Shown here: one piece after another, positions 1 through 6,704 of the stretch
Position numbering within the stretch: position 1 is the first letter of the stretch
Layout of the letters: the number at the start of each line of letters is the position of its first letter
Assembly (NCBI GenBank): GCA_038058095.1
Contig: JBBUBW010000034.1
Location: 1-31,123 of the forward strand
Direction of reading: 5' to 3'
From: VMFW01 sp038058095
Lineage (GTDB): Bacteria > Patescibacteriota > Minisyncoccia > UBA6257 > 2-01-FULL-56-20
DNA length: 31,123 nucleotides
Program-made: the position numbers and the translations under genes
Notes under the pieces: model-generated
Seen by the model: only the letters and a program-made list of their open reading frames with translations
Database searches by the model: none
What the model was told of the DNA's origin: nothing

Positions 1-226
1 GCCGGTCGCAACAATCAGAGAGGACGGGAGTTTTCAGCCCTTCACAATCTGCGGTCGAGCTTCTTCTTTCACTGTCACTGAACTTTGCGATGTGCTCCAA
101 ATCGCAATGAGGGTTCGGAGCGGAACCTTCACAATTACCAACCACATACCCATCTGATTACGTGACCAAAAACAACGCGCATCTCCCCGCAAGCCGCCGA
201 GCTTCATCACTCAGCGGCTTCTGCAT
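1..226 (-). pseudogene. Possible Cys-rich small gene, broken by an in-frame TAA and cut by the window edge
   Basis: On the minus strand an ATG at 226 opens a 22-codon frame (MQKPLSDEARRLAGRCALFL...) that stops at TAA 160-158. The same frame then stays open to the window edge and reads like protein, with Cys/His pairs (NCEGS, NPHCDLEH, DCEG, SDCCD). Only a weak purine-rich site precedes the ATG. It could be a pseudogene, a very short peptide followed by chance open frame, or a base error. The Cys pairs recall the small Cys-rich proteins at 19033 and 22081, but no family is recognised. Confidence 0.22.
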
Positions 227-275
227 TTTTGTCTCTCTTGACTGTTAATATCCAAGTCCTAAACTTACATTCATA

Positions 276-300
276 CCCCTATAGGTCCTGAGCCTAGGGG
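276..300. repeat. Imperfect hairpin upstream of uvrB
   Basis: CCCC(TA)TAGG, a 7-nt loop, then CCTAGGGG forms an 8-bp stem with a 2-nt bulge. No T-run follows on either strand, so it is not a clear terminator. The rest of 227-385 shows no gene I can support. Confidence 0.4.
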
Positions 301-385
301 CGCTTTGTCTGTGATTTGAAAATCTTAGTGAAGAATGAACTTAGATTTTCAATCATTTCGAACGCATGTGAAGAAGTACGATAAT

Positions 386-2461
386 ATGTTTAAAATTCAC
401 GCCTCGCATAAACCAGCAGGCGATCAACCAAAAGCGATAAAACAACTCGTCTCAGGTCTTAATAAAGGTTATCAAAACCAGACTCTTTTAGGCGTCACCG
501 GTTCCGGCAAAACTTTCACCATCGCGAATGTTATAGAAGCGGTTCAGAAACCCACGCTCGTGATTGCCCATAATAAAACCCTAGTTGCTCAGCTTTGCAA
601 CGAATTCCGAGAACTTTTTCCAGATAATTCAGTTAACTATTTTGTTTCTTATTACGACTACTACCAACCCGAAGCTTATATTCCAACCACTGATACGTTC
701 ATCGACAAAGAAGCGATGATTAACGACGAAATCGACAAACTTCGCCATGCGGCGACCACTGCGCTTCTAACCAGGAAAGACGTAATCGTCGTTGCCTCCG
801 TTTCCTGCATTTACGGCTTAGGCGCTCCAGAGGTTTACGCCGAAAATATTTTTCATCTCAAACCCGGTGATAAAGTTAATCGCCAATCTTTCGCCAAAAA
901 ACTTATCGAACTCCAATTCAATCGCACCACCGCCGACCTGAAGCGTAGCACCTTTCGCCTTCGCGGTGACCATTGGGAGATAATGCCAGCCGATCGCGAA
1001 GTTATTTATAATTTTGAAATCAAAAACGGCGAGATAGAATCAATTTATGAAATCAATCCAGTTGCCGGATTTATCCCAGGCAAAACCCCGCAAGTGCCGG
1101 AAGTTGTTTTCGCCCCCGCAAAGCATTTTATTACTCCGAAAGAAGATCGTGAACGCGCGGTTAAAGCTATCCGTGAAGAACTGAAAGAACGCCTTAAATA
1201 TTTCGAGAAAAACGGAAAACTTCTCGAAGCCGAACGTCTCGAAAGGCGGAGTAAGTTCGACCTCGCTATGATGAAAGAAGTTGGTTATTGCCACGGCATC
1301 GAAAACTACTCTCGTCATTTATCCGGCCGGAAAGCCGGCGAACCCCCGGAAACTTTACTGGATTATTTTCCTGCCCGCCGTAGCTTAAGCGAAGGAGGGA
1401 AGGAGGATTTCCTGACCGTTATTGATGAATCACACGTCACTGTTCCCCAGTTAAACGGTATGTACGCGGGAGATGCCTCTCGTAAGCAAACCTTAATTGA
1501 GTACGGTTTTAGATTGCCTTCCGCCGCCGATAATCGACCGTTAAGATTCGCAGAATTCGAAAAAAGAATCGGCCAGGTTATTTTCACCTCCGCCACGCCG
1601 GCAGAATATGAAAGAAAGAAAAGTGAACAAATTATCGAGCAAATCATTCGTCCTACCGGCTTAATTGATCCCAAAATCACCATTCGTCCCGCCCGGGGCC
1701 AGGTTCAGGATTTAATTCCGGAAATCGAAAAGCGCGTGAATCCGCCGGCTGGCGGAAAAGAACGTGTTTTAGTCACGACTTTAACTAAAAAAATGGCAGA
1801 AGATTTAACAGATTATTTACAAAATTCCCAACATCAAACTTCTAACGTCCAACATCCAACGCGACCAAAAGTCGCCTATCTCCATAGTGACGTCAAAACC
1901 CTAGATCGTATCCGAATTTTAACCTCGCTCCGAAAAGGGGAGTATGACGTCCTAGTTGGAGTGAATCTTTTAAGAGAAGGATTAGATTTGCCCGAAGTCT
2001 CGCTTGTCGCCATTTTAGACGCCGACAAAGAAGGATTCTTAAGAAGTGAAACCTCGCTTATTCAAACCATTGGCCGAGCCGCCCGCAACGCTCAAGGTGA
2101 AGTTCTTATGTATGCCGACCAAATTACCGGTTCCATTAAGCGTGCCGTAGGTGAAACCGAACGCCGCCGCAAACTTCAGCTTGCCTACAATAAAAAGCAT
2201 GGCATCACCCCCAAAACCATCGTCAAGGCCATTAAAGATATTTTGCCAGACGTAGATGAATTATTAAAACTTGAGTTGAAACCAGTAGCAAGATCTAAAG
2301 TTGGTATTGAGAGGTTAATAAAAGCAAAAGAAATTGAAATGAAAAAAGCTGCAAAAAATCTAGACTTCGAGTTAGCGGCACTCCTAAGAGATGAAATACG
2401 TGAACTCACGCGAAAAATCAAAGCGAGCCCTTCAGTGATTAAAAATCCCTCTTCCACTTGA
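386..2461 (+). CDS. uvrB: UvrABC system protein B (excinuclease subunit UvrB)
   Basis: DNA-damage-verifying helicase-like subunit of nucleotide excision repair; it is loaded by UvrA and recruits UvrC in the cytoplasm. With the start at 386 (MFKIHASHKPAGDQ, the family's usual N-terminus) it has 691 aa; an in-frame ATG at 335 would add 17 residues without a family match. Visible features: Walker A GVTGSGKT (about 36-43), damage-binding hairpin YYDYYQPEAYIP (about 89-101), Walker B region VIDESH (about 345), helicase motif QTIGRAARN (about 560) and a C-terminal UVR domain (about 640-676). Three stretches are foreign to the family: about 330-340 (ARRSLSEGGKE), 452-457 (NPPAGG) and 480-487 (NSQHQTSN). 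Each is encoded by a palindromic or repeat-like DNA segment. The stop is TGA, so UGA is not recoded. Confidence 0.97.
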   Translation: MFKIHASHKPAGDQPKAIKQLVSGLNKGYQNQTLLGVTGSGKTFTIANVIEAVQKPTLVIAHNKTLVAQLCNEFRELFPDNSVNYFVSYYDYYQPEAYIPTTDTFIDKEAMINDEIDKLRHAATTALLTRKDVIVVASVSCIYGLGAPEVYAENIFHLKPGDKVNRQSFAKKLIELQFNRTTADLKRSTFRLRGDHWEIMPADREVIYNFEIKNGEIESIYEINPVAGFIPGKTPQVPEVVFAPAKHFITPKEDRERAVKAIREELKERLKYFEKNGKLLEAERLERRSKFDLAMMKEVGYCHGIENYSRHLSGRKAGEPPETLLDYFPARRSLSEGGKEDFLTVIDESHVTVPQLNGMYAGDASRKQTLIEYGFRLPSAADNRPLRFAEFEKRIGQVIFTSATPAEYERKKSEQIIEQIIRPTGLIDPKITIRPARGQVQDLIPEIEKRVNPPAGGKERVLVTTLTKKMAEDLTDYLQNSQHQTSNVQHPTRPKVAYLHSDVKTLDRIRILTSLRKGEYDVLVGVNLLREGLDLPEVSLVAILDADKEGFLRSETSLIQTIGRAARNAQGEVLMYADQITGSIKRAVGETERRRKLQLAYNKKHGITPKTIVKAIKDILPDVDELLKLELKPVARSKVGIERLIKAKEIEMKKAAKNLDFELAALLRDEIRELTRKIKASPSVIKNPSST
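1374..1399. repeat. Near-palindromic insertion in uvrB encoding ARRSLSEGG
   Basis: The 26-nt segment matches its own reverse complement at most positions, with GCTTAAGC at its centre. It adds about 11 residues between DYFP and DFLTVIDESH, where UvrB homologues run directly from one to the other. Reading frame is kept. Confidence 0.6.
1739..1756. repeat. 18-bp in-frame palindromic insert (NPPAGG) in uvrB
   Basis: TCCGCC-GGCT-GGCGGA is a perfect 6-bp stem. With the preceding AA it encodes NPPAGG between EKRV and KERVLVTTLTKKM, a place where the family is normally contiguous. It matches the segment at 21479-21496 at 16 of 18 positions. Confidence 0.72.
1823..1846. repeat. Low-complexity in-frame insert (NSQHQTSN) in uvrB
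   Basis: Built on CCAAC/TCTAAC units and continuing to about 1860. It lengthens the segment between TDYLQ and PKVAYLHSD by about 15 residues. It matches 8915-8938 in uvrC at 20 of 24 positions and in the same frame. Confidence 0.7.
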
Positions 2462-2471
2462 AGGGCGTAGT

Positions 2472-2497
2472 CCAGCTCTAAGGGTCGATAGAGCTGG
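2472..2497. repeat. Intergenic hairpin element sharing 16 nt with an insert in uvrA
   Basis: CCAGCTCTA, an 8-nt loop and TAGAGCTGG form a perfect 9-bp stem just after the uvrB stop. AGTCCAGCTCTAAGGG (2469-2484) recurs exactly inside uvrA at 4071-4086. No T-run follows, so it is a dispersed element rather than a simple terminator. Confidence 0.68.
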
Positions 2498-2563
2498 GGT
2501 CGATGGGTGGGAGTCGGAAGTTATTAGTAATAAGTAAGTCTTAAGCTCCTTAAAAACGAAAGT

Positions 2564-2590
2564 GGGCCCAGCTGAAGTTCAGCCAGGCCC
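2564..2590 (-). terminator. Intrinsic terminator of the minus-strand small-protein operon
   Basis: A stem of about 13 bp with G.U pairs (GGGCC..GGCTGAA / TTCAGCT..GGCCC). On the minus strand it is followed by ACTTTCGTTTTT; there is no T-run on the plus strand. It lies 17 nt after the stop of the 2607-2861 gene. Confidence 0.8.
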
Positions 2591-2606
2591 AAAAATGTGT
2601 TGAGGG

Positions 2607-2861
2607 TTACCACTTCCTCCGCGTTCGCATCGGTTCGGTTCGGCTGAATCGGATCAGGTTGAAATTTCCAACCTTACCGTTCAACCAACCGTGAACGCCG
2701 ATCATGATGAGGGCACCGGCGAAGCACGCCGCGCCCAACTTCCACGGGTGATGTGCCATAAAGAATGTCGACACACCAACCAGAAAAGCGATGAATGCCA
2801 GCCAACCAAAAAGGCTAGCCAACGCCATTCTTCCAACTGGGTATTGATCTTTCTTTTTCAT
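2607..2861 (-). CDS. Small two-helix membrane protein, unknown function
   Basis: An 84-aa protein (MKKKDQYPVGRM...) with two likely transmembrane segments, about 13-35 (ALASLFGWLAFIAFLVGVSTFFM) and about 42-62, and a basic C-terminus. The ATG at 2861 is preferred over an in-frame GTG at 2873 because AGGAGGT lies 11 nt upstream and the ATG overlaps the previous gene's TGA as ATGA, implying translational coupling. Last gene of a three-gene operon ending at the terminator 2564-2590. No family recognised; the pairing with the similar 90-aa membrane protein upstream suggests they act together. Confidence 0.75.
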   Translation of the reverse strand: MKKKDQYPVGRMALASLFGWLAFIAFLVGVSTFFMAHHPWKLGAACFAGALIMIGVHGWLNGKVGNFNLIRFSRTEPMRTRRKW

Positions 2862-3130
2862 ACCGGCCGCCACCTCCTTTTGGGTATAGCCTCCGCCATT
2901 CTCTGGCGGCGGGCCCGCTCGTATTTCCTAATCCGAGCGCGGATTCCTCCACACACCACGACAATTATGGCCGAGCCGAGGAGTAGGCCCACTCCGATAT
3001 GCCACTGTGCGTAGTCGTTGGAAATTATTCCGACTGCGAGCATATACAACCCGAACACGAGAAAGAAAGAAGCTAGCGCAATAAGAAAGTGCGCCACTCG
3101 CACCCGGTGTTTTTGACCGTTTTCATTCAT
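2858..3130 (-). CDS. Small two-helix membrane protein, unknown function
   Basis: A 90-aa protein with a polar N-terminus, two hydrophobic segments (about 12-36, HFLIALASFFLVFGLYMLAVGI, and about 45-63, IGVGLLLGSAIIVVVCGG) and a strongly basic tail (RARIRKYERARRQR). A GGGGG ribosome binding site lies 8 nt before the ATG. Its TGA overlaps the next start (ATGA). Same plan as its downstream neighbour. Function unknown. An inverted CCGCCA..TGGCGG repeat lies in its 3' part (2893-2909). Confidence 0.75.
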   Translation of the reverse strand: MNENGQKHRVRVAHFLIALASFFLVFGLYMLAVGIISNDYAQWHIGVGLLLGSAIIVVVCGGIRARIRKYERARRQRMAEAIPKRRWRPV

Positions 3131-3170
3131 CTCGCTTGCCCCCTTTTGAAATCGTGCATTGTGGCATCCA

Positions 3171-3371
3171 CTACTGTGTCATGAAGGTCGCAGTTGTCCC
3201 ATCGAGAAGCGAATCTTCTCGTGTCCTCATATTGCATACAAGGAACTTGTCCTCATCGGGGTCAAACTTGACACGCATGAATACGTCAGATGATCCAAGA
3301 AAACAGAACTGAGCTCCGTCGTATAATCGCGAAAGAGCCACAGCGGACTTTGCGTCGGTATCGGTTGTCAC
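3171..3371 (-). CDS. Small soluble hypothetical protein, first gene of the minus operon
   Basis: From GTG at 3371 the product is 66 aa (MTTDTDAKSAVALSRLYDG...), with AAGGGGG five nt upstream. An in-frame ATG at 3398 (75 aa, MFFEQKGEF...) has no ribosome binding site, so GTG is preferred, but the choice is uncertain. No membrane segment or known domain; the pattern resembles a small beta-rich protein (AQFCFLGSSDVFMRVKF, KFLVCNMRTRED). The promoter at 3437-3464 drives it and the two membrane-protein genes downstream. Confidence 0.6.
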   Translation of the reverse strand: MTTDTDAKSAVALSRLYDGAQFCFLGSSDVFMRVKFDPDEDKFLVCNMRTREDSLLDGTTATFMTQ

Positions 3372-3436
3372 AAATTCCCCCTTCTGTTCGAAAAACATTC
3401 AATTTACAACAGTGAATTCATCACCAACTGCCCGCA

Positions 3437-3464
3437 ATTATAACAAATACAATAGATTTGTCAA
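3437..3464 (-). promoter_or_regulatory. Sigma70-type promoter for the minus operon
   Basis: On the minus strand TTGACA (3464-3459), a 16-nt spacer and TATAAT (3442-3437): full consensus in both boxes. Predicted start near 3430, giving a leader of about 60 nt to the GTG. Its -35 overlaps that of the uvrA promoter on the other strand. Confidence 0.85.
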
Positions 3465-3486
3465 CCTACAGCAAATTCAGTATAAT
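3458..3486 (+). promoter_or_regulatory. Sigma70-type promoter for uvrA
   Basis: TTGTCA (3458-3463), a 17-nt spacer and TATAAT (3481-3486). Predicted start near 3493, so the uvrA leader is about 75 nt. The leader holds a 27-codon frame from ATG 3510 that overlaps the uvrA start out of frame; this may be chance. Confidence 0.85.
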
Positions 3487-3568
3487 TTGACCTTTGTGTG
3501 CCCGCACTTATGCCAAAGTTTCAGCAAGGTGCTCATTTTTCTAATTATTCGCAAGCTCATAAACAAAA

Positions 3569-6241
3569 ATGGCAAAAGATAAAATCATTATAAAAGGAGC
3601 AAGGGAGCATAACCTCAAGAACATCAATCTTGAGCTACCGCGCGACAAAATGATTGTTTTCACCGGCCTTTCCGGCTCCGGCAAATCCAGCCTGGCTTTT
3701 GATACCATTTTCGCCGAAGGTCAGCGGCGCTATATCGAGTCCCTTTCCGCCTATGCCCGGCAGTTTTTAGGCCGCCTAGACAAGCCCGACGTGGACGAAA
3801 TCGAAGGTCTTTCTCCCGCCATTTCCATCGATCAAAAAAGTCACTCCTCAAACCCCCGTTCCACCGTAGCCACCATCACCGAAATCTACGACTACCTCCG
3901 TGTTTTATTTGCCAGATTAGGAAAACCCTTTTGCCCCAAGTGCGGCCACGAAATCCGGCGTATGACTGTAGAAGAAATAGTGGATTCAGTTGCTGACTTA
4001 GCTGAAGAAATGGCTAAAGAGGCGAAGTCGCATGGCAAAAATAATAAACCCTATTCCGCTCATGCGACGAAGTCCAGCTCTAAGGGAAGTAGGGCTGCGG
4101 AAATCGTCGATGCCGCCACTCAAATCGCTAAAAGTTCCAAAACCACCAAAGAATTAATTATCTTAGCTCCGGTCGTCCGCGGAAGGAAAGGCGAATATTA
4201 TCAGCTTCTTTATGATTTCCTAAACGCCGGTTTTCGCGAAGTCCGAGTTGACGGCAAATTTTGCTCTCTTAAAAATCGCATCGAGTTAAGCCGATATCAA
4301 GCTCATGATATCGAACACGTTGTCGATCGTATTCCCACTAATCTCGATTTAAGGAACAAAGAAAATCGTTTAAGAATTTCTGAAGCGGTAGAAGGGGCGC
4401 TCAAACACGGCCAAGATTCAGTCATTGTTATCGCCGACAAAAACGAGACCACGCTTTCCGCAAAGTTCGCTTGCCCGAACGATGGATTTTCCTTTCCCGA
4501 AATCGAACCCCGTTTGTTTTCATTTAATAGTCCCTACGGCGCCTGCGAGGAATGCCACGGTTTAGGCACCGAAAGTGTCTGGAGCGATAAACCCTGCCCC
4601 AAGTGTTTAGGCAAACGGCTTAAAGATGAAGCGCTAAGTGTTTTGATTAATGGTAAAAATATCGTCTCAATCACCGCCCTTTCAATCGGCGACTCGCTAG
4701 AATTTTTTAAAAAACTGGATTTATCTAAAGACACAAAATTTAAGGAAATCGCCGAAACCCCACTCCGAGAAATCAAAAATCGCTTAAGGTTTATGCTTGA
4801 TGTGGGTTTAGATTATTTAACCCTCGACCGCAAAGCCGGCACTCTCTCCGGCGGCGAGTCTCAAAGAATTCGCCTCGCATCGCAAATTGGTTCTCGTCTT
4901 GTGGGAACTTTATATATTTTGGACGAACCCACTATTGGTCTTCACCAGCGCGACAACGCTAAATTAATTCTTACCCTCCACGAATTAAAAGATTTAGGAA
5001 ACACTATTATCGTGGTTGAACACGACGAGGAAACCATCCGCGAATCTGATTATTTAGTTGATATCGGTCCCGGCGCCGGCATTCACGGCGGGAAAATTAT
5101 TGCCCAAGGCCCGATATCGGAAATCTTACCAAAGAAAAGCTCAATGAGTGGAAAAGATAAATTTCCCGATTCCCTTACTCTCCAATATCTCCGTGGTAAA
5201 AAATTCATCGAAGTTCCGGAAAAGCGGAGAAAAATATCAAAAGATAAACCCCACTTAAAAATTCGCGGGGCTTATGCTAATAATCTCCAAAATCTCGATG
5301 TTGATATCCCCTTAGCTCGTTTTACTTGTGTAACCGGCGTTTCGGGTTCCGGTAAAAGTTCTTTAGTCTACGACGTCATTTATAAAGCCCTTTCCGGTCG
5401 AATGGGAGGCACCCACTATCGTGAATTTGGCTGCAAAGCCGTTATGGGAGCCGAATATTTGAATCGTTTAATCAATATTGATCAAGCGCCAATCGGGCGC
5501 ACCCCGCGCTCAAACCCCGCCACCTACGTCGGCGCCTGGACTTTTATTCGTGATTTATTTGCCACTACTGACGAAGCCAGATTCCGCGGTTACAAAGTTG
5601 GCCGTTTCAGTTTCAATGTTCCCGGGGGCCGTTGTGAAAACTGCGAAGGCCACGGCACCATTGCTATCGAAATGCACTTTCTCCCGACGGTTTATGTTTT
5701 ATGTGACGTTTGCAAAGGCAAGCGTTTTGACCGCGAAACACTTGAGGTGGAATATAAAAACAAAAATATTTACGAAATTTTGAAAATAACCGTCGAAGAA
5801 GCTGTGGGATTTTTCGAAGACATTCCTTGGCTCTACGACAGGTTAAAAATTTTGGGAGAAGTCGGTTTGAGTTATCTCGAACTCGGCCAGTCGGCGACGA
5901 CTCTCTCTGGAGGAGAAGCTCAAAGAATCAAGCTCTCCGCCGAGCTTGGCAAGCGCGACACACGCAAAACTATTTATCTTTTAGACGAACCCACCACCGG
6001 GCTTCACTTCGCCGACGTCGAGAATCTCTTAAAAGTTTTAAACAAACTTGTTGATAGGGGAAATACCGTCGTAGTTATAGAACACAATTTGGATGTTATC
6101 AAAACTGCCGACTGGGTTATTGATCTCGGTCCCGAAGGGGGAGTCAAAGGTGGGAAAATAATTGTGCAGGGAACTCCTGAAGAGGTTGCCCGCCGACAAG
6201 GAAGCGCCACGGGTGAATACTTGCGAAAAGCCTTGAAATAG
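3569..6241 (+). CDS. uvrA: UvrABC system protein A (excinuclease ATPase UvrA)
   Basis: DNA-damage sensor ATPase of nucleotide excision repair; it dimerises and delivers UvrB to lesions. 890 aa (E. coli about 940). Two ABC modules: Walker A GLSGSGKSS (about 33-41) and GVSGSGKSS (about 590), with signatures LSGGESQRIRLA and LSGGEAQRIKLS. Cys pairs: CPKC (about 122), CEEC, CPKC, CENC and CDVC. The pair that is CxxC in E. coli just before EPRLFSFN is here C302-P-N-D305, so one ligand of that zinc site is missing. Residues about 147-186 (SHGKNNKPYSAHATKSSSKG...) are an insertion before ELIILAPVVRGRKG and contain a hairpin repeat also found after uvrB. The start MAKDKIIIKGAREHNL matches the family. 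Confidence 0.97.
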   Translation: MAKDKIIIKGAREHNLKNINLELPRDKMIVFTGLSGSGKSSLAFDTIFAEGQRRYIESLSAYARQFLGRLDKPDVDEIEGLSPAISIDQKSHSSNPRSTVATITEIYDYLRVLFARLGKPFCPKCGHEIRRMTVEEIVDSVADLAEEMAKEAKSHGKNNKPYSAHATKSSSKGSRAAEIVDAATQIAKSSKTTKELIILAPVVRGRKGEYYQLLYDFLNAGFREVRVDGKFCSLKNRIELSRYQAHDIEHVVDRIPTNLDLRNKENRLRISEAVEGALKHGQDSVIVIADKNETTLSAKFACPNDGFSFPEIEPRLFSFNSPYGACEECHGLGTESVWSDKPCPKCLGKRLKDEALSVLINGKNIVSITALSIGDSLEFFKKLDLSKDTKFKEIAETPLREIKNRLRFMLDVGLDYLTLDRKAGTLSGGESQRIRLASQIGSRLVGTLYILDEPTIGLHQRDNAKLILTLHELKDLGNTIIVVEHDEETIRESDYLVDIGPGAGIHGGKIIAQGPISEILPKKSSMSGKDKFPDSLTLQYLRGKKFIEVPEKRRKISKDKPHLKIRGAYANNLQNLDVDIPLARFTCVTGVSGSGKSSLVYDVIYKALSGRMGGTHYREFGCKAVMGAEYLNRLINIDQAPIGRTPRSNPATYVGAWTFIRDLFATTDEARFRGYKVGRFSFNVPGGRCENCEGHGTIAIEMHFLPTVYVLCDVCKGKRFDRETLEVEYKNKNIYEILKITVEEAVGFFEDIPWLYDRLKILGEVGLSYLELGQSATTLSGGEAQRIKLSAELGKRDTRKTIYLLDEPTTGLHFADVENLLKVLNKLVDRGNTVVVIEHNLDVIKTADWVIDLGPEGGVKGGKIIVQGTPEEVARRQGSATGEYLRKALK
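4027..4068. repeat. 8-bp inverted repeat in the uvrA insertion
   Basis: GTCGCATG (4027-4034) and CATGCGAC (4061-4068) are exact inverted copies 26 nt apart. They directly precede the hairpin element at 4074-4097, so the inserted part of uvrA consists of two adjacent inverted repeats. Confidence 0.5.
4071..4097. repeat. Hairpin element inserted in frame in uvrA
   Basis: CCAGCTCTA (4074-4082), loop AGGGAAG and TAGGGCTG form a stem with one G.U pair. The first 16 nt (AGTCCAGCTCTAAGGG) are identical to 2469-2484. It encodes KSSSKGSRA, foreign to UvrA. Confidence 0.7.
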
Positions 6242-6278
6242 ATCTTCACCTTTTAAAATCCATGGTTTTATCTATGGC

Positions 6279-6306
6279 TTGACATCCTATATGACGGGTG
6301 TAGATT
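6279..6306 (+). promoter_or_regulatory. Promoter for the small secreted protein
   Basis: TTGACA (6279-6284), 16-nt spacer and TAGATT (6301-6306). Predicted start near 6313. The leader contains GAAAGGTCGA 24 nt before the ATG, a motif shared with other small-gene leaders. Confidence 0.6.
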
Positions 6307-6353
6307 AAATACAACGGGGAGAAAGGTCGATGTCATACTAAGTTAGTAAGAAT

Positions 6354-6554
6354 ATGACCAAAAAATTTTTTGTAGTGAGCTTAGTTCTATTTATGGCCGT
6401 TGTAATTTCAGGTGCGATTTTGCTTTTCGAAGCGCCAAAAGCTGAGGCGGCTCCGGAAGGCGGCGGCAATAGCGAAAGTTGCACAATGATTTGCGTTTGG
6501 AACGCTCGCGGAACTGGCCAGCTCTGCTGGGCCGACTGTCCCGATATAAAATAA
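6354..6554 (+). CDS. Small secreted Cys-containing protein, unknown function
   Basis: A 66-aa protein with a clear signal peptide: MTKK, a hydrophobic core (FFVVSLVLFMAVVISGAILLF) and a likely cleavage site after PKAEA. The mature part is only about 34 aa, Gly-rich then Cys-rich (SESCTMICVWN...QLCWADCPDIK), so two disulphides are possible. A promoter upstream and a perfect terminator downstream make it a one-gene unit. No strong ribosome binding site is seen; AGTAAGA is the nearest purine run. It could be a secreted peptide or cell-surface factor; no family recognised. Confidence 0.7.
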   Translation: MTKKFFVVSLVLFMAVVISGAILLFEAPKAEAAPEGGGNSESCTMICVWNARGTGQLCWADCPDIK

Positions 6555-6581
6555 TACGGTAACGCATTTGTGATTGTTCTT

Positions 6582-6614
6582 AAGTCAACTCCCTTCCTGG
6601 GAGTTGACTTTTTT
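6582..6614 (+). terminator. Perfect intrinsic terminator
   Basis: AAGTCAACTCCC, loop TTCCT, GGGAGTTGACTT: a 12-bp perfect stem running into a T-tract. It ends the 6354-6554 unit. Confidence 0.92.
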
Positions 6615-6669
6615 AAATAAAAAGGATTATGGTAAGGGTAGCGAATCGGTCTTTTTGACGACCGTAAAC

Positions 6670-6679
6670 TTGACGTCAA
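6670..6679. promoter_or_regulatory. Palindrome upstream of the lipoprotein gene, possible operator
   Basis: TTGACGTCAA is a perfect 10-bp palindrome 25 nt before the ATG at 6705. A second TTGACG lies about 16 nt upstream. It could be a regulator site; I could not place a convincing -35/-10 pair here. Confidence 0.35.
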
Positions 6680-6704
6680 CGACATATAAGAAAGAGGTGC
6701 AATA

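Noticed and set aside
2893..2909. CCGCCA-TTCTC-TGGCGG inverted repeat as another copy of the TCCGCC element
   Set aside because: Arms resemble the element but the loop and flanks differ and the host protein has no known family, so an insertion cannot be shown.
2691..3014. Plus-strand frame of 107 codons across the small membrane-protein operon
   Set aside because: The minus-strand genes have ribosome binding sites, an ATGA overlap, a promoter and a terminator; the plus frame has none of these.
3510..3593. 27-codon frame in the uvrA leader, possible leader peptide
   Set aside because: No ribosome binding site, no regulatory codon pattern and no attenuator hairpin. Probably chance.
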